64,000 nt of DNA from Methylobacterium sp. J-048 (lineage in GTDB: Bacteria; Pseudomonadota; Alphaproteobacteria; Rhizobiales; Beijerinckiaceae). Under the pieces are notes generated by a model. It saw only the letters and a program-made list of their open reading frames with translations. It had not been told where the DNA came from and ran no database searches. Below are positions 1 to 10,345 of the stretch, piece after piece (position 1 is the stretch's first letter; each line of letters starts with the position of its first letter). Location of the stretch: the NCBI RefSeq assembly GCF_022829515.1, contig NZ_JAKSYL010000146.1, positions 62,001 to 126,000 of the forward strand. Reading direction: 5' to 3'. Position numbers and translations under genes: made by a program.

Positions 1-385
1 CCGACAGGCTGGCGCCGCAATGGGCGATCAGCGCGTTGACCAGGGTGCCGCTCTCGTGGCCCGGCGCCGGATGGACCACCAGGCCCGCCGGCTTGTCGAT
101 CACGATGAGGTCGTCGTCCTCGTACGTGATCGCCAGGTCCGCGGCCTCCCCGACCGGCTCAGCAGCCAACGGAGGCGGTACTTCCAGGGCGATCTGTGCG
201 CCGGCGGCGACCTTCACGGCTGGATCGCGCACCAGGGTGCCGTCTCGGCTCACCCGTCCATCACGCACGAGATCCTGCAACCGCGCACGAGACAGGTCGG
301 GGAACAGGGCCACAAGCGCCCGATCGAGCCGGATCCCCCCATCCACGACAATCCCGACCCGCGCCCCGTCGTTTGCGTCCACCAT
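1..385 (-). CDS. rluD: RluD-type 23S rRNA pseudouridine synthase, N-terminal part
   Basis: This is the first 128 codons of a gene that runs off the left edge of the window. Residues about 15-65 form an S4 RNA-binding domain (RLDRALVALFPDLSRARLQ). They are followed by the start of the RluA catalytic fold, with EDDDLIVIDKPAGLVVHPAPGH, the segment that precedes the catalytic HRLD motif in this family; that motif itself lies outside the window. Enzymes of this family isomerise uridine to pseudouridine in 23S rRNA; RluD acts on helix 69. The assignment to RluD rather than RluC or another RluA member is inferred from the S4 domain and cannot be settled without the rest. The gene is divergent from tRNA-Glu. 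Confidence 0.85.
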   Translation of the reverse strand, partial: MVDANDGARVGIVVDGGIRLDRALVALFPDLSRARLQDLVRDGRVSRDGTLVRDPAVKVAAGAQIALEVPPPLAAEPVGEAADLAITYEDDDLIVIDKPAGLVVHPAPGHESGTLVNALIAHCGASLS

Positions 386-489
386 GACTCCTATCCGCGC
401 CCCATCCGCACCGATCCCCTCGGAATCTCGCGAGAAGCCCCTTGCTCACCCGGCGGGGCGTGGCTATAGCACCTGCGCGCCGCCGGAAA

Positions 490-565
490 GCTCCCATCGT
501 CTAGCGGTCTAGGACGTCGCCCTCTCACGGCGAAAACAGGGGTTCGATTCCCCTTGGGAGCGCCA
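490..565 (+). tRNA. tRNA-Glu (anticodon CTC)
   Basis: A full cloverleaf can be drawn. The acceptor arms GCTCCCA and TGGGAGC pair, the anticodon loop is CTCTCAC giving CTC, the T arm contains GGTTCGATTCC, and the discriminator G is followed by an encoded CCA. It reads GAG codons. The gene stands alone between rluD and small unknown genes. Confidence 0.95.
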
Positions 566-610
566 CCGGCGCAATCTTGATCGACCCTGTTAAAGTTCCA
601 GCGGACGCGA

Positions 611-628
611 GCCCGCGTTCGCGTGGGC
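611..628 (+). terminator. UUCG-capped hairpin downstream of tRNA-Glu
   Basis: Seven base pairs (GCCCGCG with CGTGGGC, one G-T pair) close a TTCG tetraloop 46 bases after the tRNA. No clear T-run follows, so intrinsic termination is uncertain. It may simply protect or end the tRNA precursor. Confidence 0.3.
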
Positions 629-728
629 CTATATTGCCCATTGGCATAGCGCTTCTCCGCGCTGTCGGCGTGCTGAGTCTACCTCGATCCGGACGTCGGG
701 CCGTATCCGCTCGGTATTATCGTGTCAT

Positions 729-998
729 TCACGCATCCGGCGGCCCGTCCGTGTCCCGGATCACTTGGATGGGTCGGAACGATCGCCTGGCGACCTCGGC
801 CACGACCCAGACGCGCGCCGCCTCCGTATCTGGGTGATCGGTGAAAGCTGCGGGACGCGGTGGCCATTCCGATCCGGATTGGGCGATGTAGCCCCGGGCG
901 CCCGTCGCAAGCGGCCCGACATAGCCGAACACCTTGCCGTTCTCGTCCACGAGGTCGGTGCAGTGGACGGGGCCCGCGACCCAGCGAAGATCAGGCAT
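729..998 (-). CDS. Hypothetical protein, 89 aa
   Basis: I do not recognise the family. The product begins MPDLRWVAGPVHCTD and contains a GKVFGYVGPLATGARGYIAQ segment that suggests beta strands. No signal peptide, membrane segment or metal motif is visible. The start at 998 is chosen because GAGGTGG sits four bases upstream of this ATG; the reading frame stays open to 1148, so a longer form is possible. Codon use is typical of the neighbourhood (high third-position GC), which supports a real gene. The gene is not obviously part of an operon. Confidence 0.5.
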   Translation of the reverse strand: MPDLRWVAGPVHCTDLVDENGKVFGYVGPLATGARGYIAQSGSEWPPRPAAFTDHPDTEAARVWVVAEVARRSFRPIQVIRDTDGPPDA

Positions 999-1144
999 CG
1001 CCACCTCGACGAGACAAAGGCATTGACGTCCGCGTGGTCGCGGCGATGCTGCCGTGTCGGCGGTCTGGCGTCGAGTCATCAGAAAATGCCATCCTGCCTC
1101 AGCGTCCCACATCTCGCGCAGCGATAGCGTTGCTCCGCGGCCGG

Positions 1145-1267
1145 TCACCGCTTCCCCGGCCCGCGGATGAGTTCGCCGTCGCGCTGCCAGTCATGGCGGC
1201 ACCAGTCCCGGCGGAGGGCCTGGATGCCTGCGGCCAGGGTTCGGCTCAAGCTTGAGAGAGACTTCAC
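1145..1267 (-). CDS. Possible small basic protein, 40 aa
   Basis: A GTG-initiated frame encodes a short arginine-rich product (MKSLSSLSRTLAAGIQALRR, then DWCRHDWQRDGELIRGPGKR). The last residues look like a natural basic tail. The frame lies upstream of the gene at 729-998 on the same strand, with a gap of about 150 bases. There is no family match I can recall and the start codon is not ATG, so the evidence is coding-like composition only. Confidence 0.3.
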   Translation of the reverse strand: MKSLSSLSRTLAAGIQALRRDWCRHDWQRDGELIRGPGKR

Positions 1268-1593
1268 GGCATCTTCGGGCTTTAGAGCGCGACAACCGGT
1301 ACGAGCGGCCACCAGCTGATCCGAGCTTGGCTATTGTGACATGCTCATTTCGCTATCTGGTATGCAACTGGATCGGAGATGGGACGTGTGAGCGTCATCG
1401 ACATCCCTCGCTCGCCCTTGCGCGCCGTTGGACCGTTCTGGCTGGCTGCGGCTTCGTCGCCGCCTTCAACGGGATGATTTATGCTCACCCTGGGAGCGGA
1501 TACCGAGCCTTGGTATCTGGCAGCTTAGCCGAATTCGCCGCATACGGAGGCATCGCTTTCTTCGGACTCTGCACAGTCAGGCCTGCCGACTGA
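1252..1593 (+). CDS. Possible small membrane protein
   Basis: Only the C-terminal half looks protein-like: a hydrophobic stretch VLAGCGFVAAFNGMIYAH, then SGSLAEFAAYGGIAFFGLCTV, would give two membrane helices. The N-terminal half looks like shadow coding. A separate ATG at 1380 in another frame (MGRVSVIDIPRSPLRAVGPFW) would join this frame by a frameshift near 1430, so this may be a decayed or misread two-helix membrane gene. Nothing else was seen between 1268 and 1608. Confidence 0.2.
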   Translation: MRETSRHLRALERDNRYERPPADPSLAIVTCSFRYLVCNWIGDGTCERHRHPSLALARRWTVLAGCGFVAAFNGMIYAHPGSGYRALVSGSLAEFAAYGGIAFFGLCTVRPAD

Positions 1594-1608
1594 AGCCACC
1601 GGCTCTCC

Positions 1609-2595
1609 CTATTCGATCAACGCATCGGCTTTTGCCAGCAGCGATGGCGTGATCGTCAGCCCCAGCGATCCGGCCGTCTTCAGATTGATCACCGTCAAAA
1701 ATCGTTCGCACGCCTGCACGGGCAGATCGCCGACGGCCGCGCCTCTCAGGATGCGGTCGATATAACCGGCGGCCAGTTGGACGTCCCGGGCCACATCGGT
1801 CGTATAGGCGGCGAGGCCGCCGAGGCGAACCTGGGCGGCGTAGGCGTAAACCGCAGGCAGACGATGCCGGGCTGCGAGGGCGATGATCTGGCGGCTGTAG
1901 ACGCCGGTCACCGCATCCGGCAGCACGATCAGGCCACTCTTGGGCACCTCGGCGAGGGTCGTGATGGCCTGCTCGATTTCGGCGGCGTCGTGCACGCCGA
2001 TGGCTTCGGCGCGGATGTCCAGTTCCGGACCGATCCGTGTCAGTTCGGCGGCGTAACCGGCAAAGCGTGTGCCGTAATCCGGATCGATGATCGCGCCGGC
2101 CCGCCTGACCTCGGGGCTGAGTTCCTTCAGGAGCTGCAGCCATTTGCCGACGAAGGTGTAGTCGAAATTGGTGAAGCCGGTGAGGTTGCCGCCCGGCCGC
2201 GACAGGCTGGTGACCAGACCTCCGCCGACGGGATCCTGCACCTGAATGAACACCACGGGTGTGGTCGTGGTCGCCTGCTGGATGGCGGTCGTTCCGACCA
2301 CACCCTGGGCGCAGACCAGATCGGGCTTCAGGGCCAGCAGTTCGCTGGCTTGACGGCGCATCGTCTCACTGTTGCCGTCGCCATACCGCAGGTCGACCGT
2401 CAGGTTCCGCCCCCAGATCCAGCCGAGCTTCTGCAAGCTATCCTTGAGCGTGCCGACGATGACGGGCACGTCCGGATGGCTCTCGCCGTAGACCAGGAGC
2501 ACGCCGAGCCGGCGGCGAGCCTGCGTCTGGCCACACCCCGTTGCCGGCCAAACGGCCGCGCCGCCGAGGCTTGCCAGGACATCGCGCCGCCTCAT
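1609..2595 (-). CDS. ABC-type periplasmic binding protein, TrpX-like (PF04392 type)
   Basis: The 328-aa product has a twin-arginine-like leader (MRRRDVLASLGGAAVWPATG) with a lipobox-like ATGC just after it, so it is exported and may be lipid-anchored. The mature part follows the TrpX-like binding-protein plan: an LGVLLVYGESHPDVP first strand, DLVCAQGVVGTTAIQ, PVVFIQVQDPVGGGLV and a C-terminal GLTITPSLLAKADALIE. These proteins bind small ligands for ABC importers, but no permease or ATPase gene is adjacent. The start at 2595 is chosen for the leader; the frame is open to 2856. It follows the receiver-cyclase gene on the same strand after a 145-base gap and resembles the binding protein at 6434-7411. 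Confidence 0.85.
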   Translation of the reverse strand: MRRRDVLASLGGAAVWPATGCGQTQARRRLGVLLVYGESHPDVPVIVGTLKDSLQKLGWIWGRNLTVDLRYGDGNSETMRRQASELLALKPDLVCAQGVVGTTAIQQATTTTPVVFIQVQDPVGGGLVTSLSRPGGNLTGFTNFDYTFVGKWLQLLKELSPEVRRAGAIIDPDYGTRFAGYAAELTRIGPELDIRAEAIGVHDAAEIEQAITTLAEVPKSGLIVLPDAVTGVYSRQIIALAARHRLPAVYAYAAQVRLGGLAAYTTDVARDVQLAAGYIDRILRGAAVGDLPVQACERFLTVINLKTAGSLGLTITPSLLAKADALIE

Positions 2596-2740
2596 AGGGC
2601 CATACCTCGGGCCTGGCGCCACCAGCACGCGCGATCTCGCTGAGTCGAAAGACGAGGCATCCCGGTCGGCGCTCGACGGGTGTGGCGAAGGTCCGCGATT
2701 GTCGGCCATCCCGGCCGCCCGGTCGAGAGCGCCGTCCTGC

Positions 2741-4002
<1,262 letters not shown>

Positions 4003-4006
<4 letters not shown>

Positions 4007-4401
4007 GCGGGCCCCGCGACGGCATCCAGGCGTCTGTCGATCTCGGCGCGCAACAGATCGAAGTCGATCGGTTTGGTGATCAGGTCCACCGCGCCGCTGG
4101 CCAGAACCTTCTCGCGCGTCTCGGCATCGCCGTAGGCCGTGATCATGATCACCGGGACATCGGGCCGCGCGGCCCGCACGAGCGGCAGGAGTTCCAGGCC
4201 GGTCATGCCCGGCATGTTGATGTCGGAGAACATCAGGATCAGGCTCGCCCCATCGGAGGCGTTCACGCAGGCCAGGGCCTCCGGGGCCGAGTGCGCGAAT
4301 TCCATCGCGAAGCGGCCGGCGCGGAGTTCGCGCCGGAACTGCTGCCGGAACAGGTCGGTGACGTCGGGCTCATCGTCCACGACAAGGATGAGGACGTTCA
4401 T
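4003..4401 (-). CDS. Stand-alone response regulator receiver domain
   Basis: The 132-aa product is a single CheY-like receiver with the acidic pair in VVDDEPD, phospho-acceptor D60 in MFSDINMPGM, T88 in MITAYGD and K110 in ITKPID. There is no output domain. It overlaps the kinase gene and the receiver-cyclase gene by four bases each. Its sequence resembles the receiver of the downstream cyclase protein, which suggests duplication. It may act as a phosphate sink, a relay intermediate or a shuttle competing for the same kinase; this role is inferred. Confidence 0.93.
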
Positions 4402-6437
4402 GGTTCGCTCTTGGATTGGGCGATGATCGGCTGGGCATTCGTCGCGCCGTCGCGGGGCAGCGTGATCGTGAATTCGGTGAACCGGCCGGGCTCGGTGGCG
4501 ACGTCGATCGAGCCGCCATGCTGCTTCACCAGGATATCGTGGCTCAGGGACAGGCCGAGGCCCGTCCCCTCTCCGGCCGGCTTGGTGGTGAAGAACGGGT
4601 CGAACATCTTGGCCTTGACGCTTTCGGGGATGCCGGTGCCGTTGTCGCGCACGCGGATCTCGAGCCCGTCGCCGAGATCGCGGGTGGTCACCGATAGGGT
4701 CGGCACATAGCCCGCCTCGGTCTCGGCGCCCTTGCGCTTCTCGGTGGCATAGAAGCCGTTCGACATCAGGTTCAGGAGAACCCGAGTCAATTCCTGCGGG
4801 TAGACATCGGCAGTTCCAGCCGCCGGGTCGAAATCGCGGACCAGGGTGATGTTGAAGTTCGGCTGCGCCGCCCGGGCGCCGTGATAGGCCAGGTTCAAGC
4901 TTTCCTCGACCAGGGCGTTAATGTCGACGGAGCGGTGCTCGCCGGATCCGGAGCGCGAATGCAGCAGCATGTTCTTGATGATCGAATCGGCGCGCTTGCC
5001 GTGCTGCACCACCTTTCCGAGGTTGCCCTTCAACAGGTCGGCGAGTTCGTCGACTTCCTCGCGGGTCTTCGGATCGAGGGCGGCGGGCTGAAGCACCTCC
5101 TGCAACTCGCCGACCAGCTCGCTCGACAGGGAGGCGAAGTTGTTCACGAAGTTCAGGGGGTTCTTGATTTCGTGCGCGATCCCGGCCGTGAGCTGACCCA
5201 GCGAGGCGAGCTTTTCGGACTGGACGAGCCGGCTCTGCGCTTTTTGGAGATCGTCCAGGGACTTGTTGAGATCGCGGGTGCGCTCCTCGACCTTGGCTTC
5301 CAGGGTCTCGTAGGATTCCTGGACCCGGCTCGCCATGAGGTTGAACCGATCCGCCAAGGTCTCGATCTCGTCGCCGGTGCGGATCACGATGCGTTCCGAG
5401 AGGTCCCCGGATCCGAAGCGTTCGGCGCCGTCCTCGAGTTGGCGGATCGGCACGACCATGCGGTGGGCCAGGAAAGTCCCGGCGACCGTGGCGAGCATCA
5501 CCCCGAGGCCCATCAGCGACAGGGTCTGGACCACCGAGGCGTAGAGCGGCGCCAGCGCCTCGCTGAGGGGCCGCTGCACGAACACGATCCAGTCGACCCG
5601 CGGGATGGTGGCATGAGCCGCCAGCACCGAGCTGCCGTCGAGCGCGGTGGTAATCTCGTAATCCGCCGCATCCGAAGTGTTCCCGGAGCGGCGGGCGGAC
5701 AGGGCGGCCGCCACCTCCGGCAGACTCGACAGGTCGGTATCCCGCAGGACGAGGCTCAGATCCGGGTGGGCGATCAGGTGTCCGGTGGACGTCACCACGA
5801 AGGCGTAGCCGCCGGCGCCGTCGTGGATGGCACTGACCAAGTCCCAGATCAGCTTCAGGTTGACCTCGGCCACGGTCACGCCCGGGTCACGCCCGGCATG
5901 AGCCACCGACACCGTCATGTACGGTTCGGAACCCCGCCGGAAATAGACCGGGCCGAACCAGATTCTCTCGGCGAGCGCCCGGGTGAAGGGTTCGGTCGTG
6001 GAGAAATCCTTGCCCCTGCCGACCGCATCCGGCGCCAGGCGCGAGACCCGCAGCTGTTCCTTACCGCCCGGATCGAGATAGGCCACCTCCGTGATGGCGG
6101 GGGCCTGCCGCAGCAGCCGGATGAAATCGTAGCGCTGCTGCTCCATGGAAATGCGGCGCCACTCGGCCCGGGTCGTCCAGCCGATCTGGCTCTCGATCTC
6201 CGAGATGAAGGCCTCGACCCGCTCGGCGGCCGCGTGCGCCTTCTCCCGCTGGACCTCGATCGCGGTCCGCTTGGCGTCGCCGTAGTTCAGGAACAGGTCG
6301 ACGGCGCCGTTGATGAGCAGGACCAAGCTCACCAGGCCAACGAAGGCGACCGCGAACTTCGCCGCGAGCGGGAGGCGAAACCGCTCGGCCGGGATGTTCC
6401 GGTCCGCGGAAGCCGGGACCGTACCGGTCGCCGTCAT
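4398..6437 (-). CDS. Membrane sensor histidine kinase with periplasmic cache-like sensor
   Basis: The 679-aa protein has a membrane helix at about 25-48, a long periplasmic sensor (50-300) of double-cache type (YAFVVTSTGHLIAHPDLS resembles a dCache strand), a second helix at about 302-323, a HAMP region to about 377, a coiled coil, then HisKA with H422 in GIAHEIKNPLNF. The ATPase domain has the N box (LLNLMSNGFYA), G1 box DNGTGIP and G2 box GEGTGLGLSLSHD. All catalytic elements are intact. The gene overlaps the binding-protein gene upstream and the receiver gene downstream by four bases each. This suggests that the exported binding protein presents a ligand to this kinase, but that is inference. 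Confidence 0.95.
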   Translation of the reverse strand: MTATGTVPASADRNIPAERFRLPLAAKFAVAFVGLVSLVLLINGAVDLFLNYGDAKRTAIEVQREKAHAAAERVEAFISEIESQIGWTTRAEWRRISMEQQRYDFIRLLRQAPAITEVAYLDPGGKEQLRVSRLAPDAVGRGKDFSTTEPFTRALAERIWFGPVYFRRGSEPYMTVSVAHAGRDPGVTVAEVNLKLIWDLVSAIHDGAGGYAFVVTSTGHLIAHPDLSLVLRDTDLSSLPEVAAALSARRSGNTSDAADYEITTALDGSSVLAAHATIPRVDWIVFVQRPLSEALAPLYASVVQTLSLMGLGVMLATVAGTFLAHRMVVPIRQLEDGAERFGSGDLSERIVIRTGDEIETLADRFNLMASRVQESYETLEAKVEERTRDLNKSLDDLQKAQSRLVQSEKLASLGQLTAGIAHEIKNPLNFVNNFASLSSELVGELQEVLQPAALDPKTREEVDELADLLKGNLGKVVQHGKRADSIIKNMLLHSRSGSGEHRSVDINALVEESLNLAYHGARAAQPNFNITLVRDFDPAAGTADVYPQELTRVLLNLMSNGFYATEKRKGAETEAGYVPTLSVTTRDLGDGLEIRVRDNGTGIPESVKAKMFDPFFTTKPAGEGTGLGLSLSHDILVKQHGGSIDVATEPGRFTEFTITLPRDGATNAQPIIAQSKSEP

Positions 6438-7411
6438 TCGACGATCTCATCCGCTTGGGCGAGCAACGCCGACGAGATCGTCAGTCCCAGGGCCTGCGCC
6501 GTCTTCAGGTTCACGATGAAGTCGAACTTCGTCGGCGCCTGCACCGGAAGCGCTGCCGGTTTCTCGCCATGGAGGATGCGATCCACGTAGGAGGCTGCGC
6601 GACGGACCGCGTCGGCTGGGTCGGGGCCGTACGACATCAGGCCGCCGCGATGCGCGAAGCGGCGGATCGCGAACACCGTCGGGACGCGATGCTGGGCCGT
6701 CAGCGCGACGATGCGGTCGCCATTCGCTTCGCTGAAGGTGCCGGGGGCTACGATCAGCCCCGCATCCCCCCGGCGGCCGAGGGAGGCAATGACCGGGTCG
6801 ATCGCATCTGCGGAGCTGACCATGACCACCTCGGTCTCGAGGCCGAGGGCGGTGCCCGTAACCCCGAGCGCCTCCGTATAGAAGTTACCGCGCCGGATTT
6901 CCGTGTTCGCGTTGGAGAGCAGCGTGACGTGCCGGATCGTCGGCGCCGCCTCCTTAAGCGCGGCCAGCCATTTCCCCGCCAGCGACGCCTCGTACAGGGT
7001 GAAGCCGGTGATGTTGCCGCCGGGCCTCTGCAAACTCGCGACGTATCCGGTCCCGACCGGGTCGGAGGCGCCGACGAAGACGATCGGGATCGTCTTCGTC
7101 AGGGCGGACAAGGCGGAGAGCTGCGCGTTGAGAAACGCGAAGATCACCTGCGGGCTCGATTGCACGATTTCCACCGACAGCGCGCGGGTGCGCTCCACAT
7201 CCGCGCCGCCCCAGCGATCGTCGACGCGCAGGTTCGTCCGCCCGTGGTCGCGCAGGGCCGCCCGGAAGACGGCCGACAGCGTATGGCCCTCGGCGCCCCC
7301 GTCCACGAACGGCCAGAGCGCCGCCACGTGAGCCTGCTCCTGTGCTCGCGAGGCCAGCGGCCAACCCGCCGCGGCGCACGACAACCCGGCAATGATGGTC
7401 CGCCGCCTCAT
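6434..7411 (-). CDS. ABC-type periplasmic binding protein, TrpX-like, first gene of signalling operon
   Basis: The 325-aa product starts MRRRTIIAGLSCAAAGWPLA, an export leader with arginines and an ASRAQ cleavage-like site. The mature domain resembles the protein at 1609-2595: VAALWPFVDGG, PIVFVGASDPVGTGYVASLQ, RPGGNITGFTLYEASLAGKW and a closing GLTISSALLAQADEIVE. It is a ligand-binding protein of the TrpX-like family. It is the apparent first gene of a run whose members overlap by four bases. No transport membrane protein is present nearby, so a role in sensing rather than uptake is plausible. Confidence 0.87.
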   Translation of the reverse strand: MRRRTIIAGLSCAAAGWPLASRAQEQAHVAALWPFVDGGAEGHTLSAVFRAALRDHGRTNLRVDDRWGGADVERTRALSVEIVQSSPQVIFAFLNAQLSALSALTKTIPIVFVGASDPVGTGYVASLQRPGGNITGFTLYEASLAGKWLAALKEAAPTIRHVTLLSNANTEIRRGNFYTEALGVTGTALGLETEVVMVSSADAIDPVIASLGRRGDAGLIVAPGTFSEANGDRIVALTAQHRVPTVFAIRRFAHRGGLMSYGPDPADAVRRAASYVDRILHGEKPAALPVQAPTKFDFIVNLKTAQALGLTISSALLAQADEIVE

Positions 7412-7549
7412 CCGATCACCGCGCCGGTTTTTTCGTCATCGCGCCTCACCGCGCAGACCGGGCCGCGCGCCCGCACCGATCCGGCGTTCGGATCCGGAGC
7501 TTAGTGCAAGCTCGGCCAGGGCACCACGGCGGACCCGTGGACGCGGTTA

Positions 7550-9862
7550 TCAGAATGCCAGGCGCATCCCCCCGACGATGTTGCGTGGCGCACCCGCGAA
7601 CACGGACCCCGTGGTGGTCGCCAGCATTCCGGCGCCGTTCTGGAGGCCGGTCGTGCCGCTGATCGAGTTGGCGAGGTTCTGCACCGAGGCCGCATAGGTC
7701 GTGTCGAACAGGTTGCGCACCTCCAGGTAGAGGCTCAGCCGCTTCGCGTAGCCGCTGGTCAGCTCCGTGGCGTAGTGGACGTTGGCGTTGACGATGGCGT
7801 AGCCCGGCGCCTTCAGCAGGTTGGCGTTATCGATGTAGAAGTCGCCCTGCACCACGGTCTCGACGAACGCCCCGAGCCCGGCGAGCGGCCCCGCCGGCAC
7901 GTCGTAGCCGATGCGCGCCAGGAGCTGATGGGCCGGCACGCCGGGGATCTGGTTGCCCGCCCGGTCGAACTGGCGCGTCAGGCTGCCGGCGGACAGCTGC
8001 TCCGTATAACGCGTGTAGATCTGGTCATCGAACGTGTAGGCCAGGACCCCGCGCCAGCCCGGCGCGAAGGCCCAGTCCGCCCCGACCTCGACGCCCCGGT
8101 GCTCGGAGGCCGGTGCGTTGAACGTGTAGCTCTGCAAGCCGGCCCCAGGGGATTGCGAGACCAGCTCGTTGCGAAAGAACTCGTAGAAGCCGGTCACGCT
8201 GAGGCGCAGGGTCTCGGTCGGGCTCCAATCCGCGCCGAGGTCGAAGCCGAGATTCTCTTGGGTCTGGAGCTGGGTGTTGTTGCCGGGCAGCCCCGCCGGG
8301 GTGACGAACAGGTTGCTCGCTGCCGGCGTGGTGTAGCCGGTGGCGACCCGGCCCCTGAACGCCCAGGCGTCGTCCGGCCGGTAGACCAGGGCGAGTTCGG
8401 GGGCGACGTTGAGGAAGGTGCGGTCGGCATTCGACACCGTCCGGGTCGTGCCGCTCGCGGTGTAGCTGTAGGCGAGGTTGCGGCCGTTGATGGCGGTGCT
8501 CTCGGCGCTGATGCCCAGGACGCCGGTCCAGCGGTCGGACAGGGCGAGTTCGAGCCGCGCCCTGCCGCCGAGATTGGACTGTCCCGCATCTTGAACGCCG
8601 ATCAGTGCCCCGAGGCGGGACGCGCCGAACGGCGTCAGGTTGTAGGTGGGGGTATGGATGTCGATCGTGTTGTAGGCGAGCGCCACGTAGCCCACGGCCG
8701 GCAGGCCGAACAGGTCGCCGCGCCGCGTCACGTCAGTCAGGAAATTCCAGGCCGGGAACGAGCCCAGAAACGCGTTGGTGTAGAACGGCTGGTTGAAGTT
8801 GCGCTCGTCGAAGCCGAGCTGCGTGCGCCAGGTGGTGAACGCGTCGATGTCGTGCTCCCAGCGCGCCGCCACGATGGTCCGCCGGTCCTTACGCCCGAAC
8901 CCGCCCTCGTCCGCGGTCACCGGCACGGTCGCCCCGAAGGCACCGTTGCGGAACAGGCTGAAGGTCGTGCAGCCGGGCGCCGCGGTCGCGGCTGCGGTGC
9001 AGCCCCGCTGGTACGGGTTGATCCGGTACTGCGCCAGCGAGGAACGGGCCGCGAGATTGGTGTCGAGGGTGTTGTTGATCACCTTCAGGGTGAAGCGGTT
9101 GTCCGGTGTCGGGGTGTAGCTGGCGAGCAGATTGATGGTCTGCGTGTCGAAGCTCGCGTGGTCCTGATAGCCGTTGCTGCGCACGTCGCTGGCGAACAGG
9201 CTGATCTCGAACGGCCCGCTGGCCTTGCCGACGGTGAAAGTGTTGCTGAGGTAGCCGAAGCTGCCCGCGTCGCTCCCGATCTCGTAGCCGTCGATCTCGC
9301 GGCCGGTGCGCGTGCGGAACGCGATGGCGCCGCCCGTGGCGTAGTTGCCGAACAGGGGCGATTGCGGGCCGCGGAACACATCGATGCGGCCGTAGGCCCG
9401 CGGATCGGTCAGGTCGAAGCGGGAGGCGCCGTCCGGCTGGGTGAGGATGAACCCGTCCTCCAGCACGACGGTGTTCTTGATCACCCCGGTGGAGCGGGCG
9501 TTGTTGCCCCGGATCGAGATGATCACGTCGCGGCCGCCATTGCCCTGGCGGACGGTGACGCCCGGACTGTTGGCCAGCACCGAGCCGACGCTGGTCGCCG
9601 GCCGGTCGGCGATGGTGTTGTCCCGCCCGATCGCGGTGGCGACCTGGCCGACCGAGTGCTCGATGACCGAGGGGGCCGAGCCCTGCGGCGCGGCCACGCC
9701 GAACGGCACGGCGATGGCGGTTCGGCCGGCGCCCGGACTGGCCTCGCCCTCCACGGAGAGCTCATCGAGGGTGACGGCCTGCTGCGCCGATGCCGGCAGC
9801 GCGCTGCCGCCGAGCAGCAGGGCGAGACTGCCGAACCGCGATGCGGCCTGATGAATCGACAT
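7550..9862 (-). CDS. TonB-dependent outer membrane receptor
   Basis: The 770-aa product has a signal peptide (MSIHQAASRFGSLALLLGG, cleavage near ASAQ), a TonB-box-like VTLDELSV just after it, a plug domain (ANSPGVTVRQGNGGRDVIISIRG, then RIDVFRGPQSPLFGNYATGG) and a beta-barrel ending in aromatic F (GMRLAF). TonB receptors import siderophores, haem, cobalamin or metal chelates across the outer membrane. The plug is closest in style to FecA/siderophore receptors, but the ligand cannot be told from sequence. The start is chosen at the signal peptide; the frame remains open much further upstream. It is the last gene of the 12132-7550 cluster. Confidence 0.93.
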   Translation of the reverse strand: MSIHQAASRFGSLALLLGGSALPASAQQAVTLDELSVEGEASPGAGRTAIAVPFGVAAPQGSAPSVIEHSVGQVATAIGRDNTIADRPATSVGSVLANSPGVTVRQGNGGRDVIISIRGNNARSTGVIKNTVVLEDGFILTQPDGASRFDLTDPRAYGRIDVFRGPQSPLFGNYATGGAIAFRTRTGREIDGYEIGSDAGSFGYLSNTFTVGKASGPFEISLFASDVRSNGYQDHASFDTQTINLLASYTPTPDNRFTLKVINNTLDTNLAARSSLAQYRINPYQRGCTAAATAAPGCTTFSLFRNGAFGATVPVTADEGGFGRKDRRTIVAARWEHDIDAFTTWRTQLGFDERNFNQPFYTNAFLGSFPAWNFLTDVTRRGDLFGLPAVGYVALAYNTIDIHTPTYNLTPFGASRLGALIGVQDAGQSNLGGRARLELALSDRWTGVLGISAESTAINGRNLAYSYTASGTTRTVSNADRTFLNVAPELALVYRPDDAWAFRGRVATGYTTPAASNLFVTPAGLPGNNTQLQTQENLGFDLGADWSPTETLRLSVTGFYEFFRNELVSQSPGAGLQSYTFNAPASEHRGVEVGADWAFAPGWRGVLAYTFDDQIYTRYTEQLSAGSLTRQFDRAGNQIPGVPAHQLLARIGYDVPAGPLAGLGAFVETVVQGDFYIDNANLLKAPGYAIVNANVHYATELTSGYAKRLSLYLEVRNLFDTTYAASVQNLANSISGTTGLQNGAGMLATTTGSVFAGAPRNIVGGMRLAF

Positions 9863-9930
9863 CTTGAAAAATCTCGTCTGATCGGTCGAAGGGCCGGGCG
9901 GCGTGGTCGCCGTACGGGAAGAGGCCGTGA

Positions 9931-10326
9931 TCAGGCGGTGACGGGGGGCGCTCGCGGTTGGCCGACGACGCGCGGCGCAGGCTTTGGATGGGCCGGTGGG
10001 GGGATCGGCCACGCCGACGCCGTCCAGCGCAAGCGGCCTGCGCGGGCAGGGACATCCGGAATCGGCGGAGGGACCATCCCGGCGCGGCACAATCGGCAGA
10101 CGTCGCAGGCCGGCGGCGTGGCGGGCAGGTCCGCCGAGACGCTGATGGCGTCGCTCCCCGTCGGATGACCGCACAGGATCGTGCCGGGCATCTGCGATGC
10201 GGAGAGCGCCATCCGCAGGGCCGCCATGGGCGCGAGGACCTGCACCCAAAGGGCAAGCAGGATCAGCCCCGTCCCGAGAAGTCCGGGGCGCCCGCGCACC
10301 AGCGTGAGGTCGGTCGGCACGGGCAT
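9931..10326 (-). CDS. DUF2946-like small membrane or secreted protein
   Basis: The 131-aa product has an N-terminal hydrophobic segment (GLLGTGLILLALWVQVLAPM) and then a CDVCRLC cysteine cluster, with a proline-rich tail. This is the usual layout of DUF2946-type proteins that sit beside TonB receptors and PepSY proteins. The cysteines could bind a metal, but no function has been shown. The gene lies between the PepSY gene (19 bases away) and the TonB receptor (68 bases), so the three are probably co-transcribed. Confidence 0.65.
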   Translation of the reverse strand: MPVPTDLTLVRGRPGLLGTGLILLALWVQVLAPMAALRMALSASQMPGTILCGHPTGSDAISVSADLPATPPACDVCRLCRAGMVPPPIPDVPARAGRLRWTASAWPIPPPAHPKPAPRVVGQPRAPPVTA

Positions 10327-10345
10327 CGAGCCCGCTACCCTCGGA

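Noticed and set aside
4881..6590. Long plus-strand frame opposite the histidine kinase
   Set aside because: It is a shadow of the kinase gene, with no domain and no start signal.
7775..10168. Long plus-strand open frame (797 codons) opposite the TonB receptor
   Set aside because: The frame lies antisense to a well-supported gene and has the arginine-, glycine- and valine-rich composition of a shadow frame in high-GC DNA.
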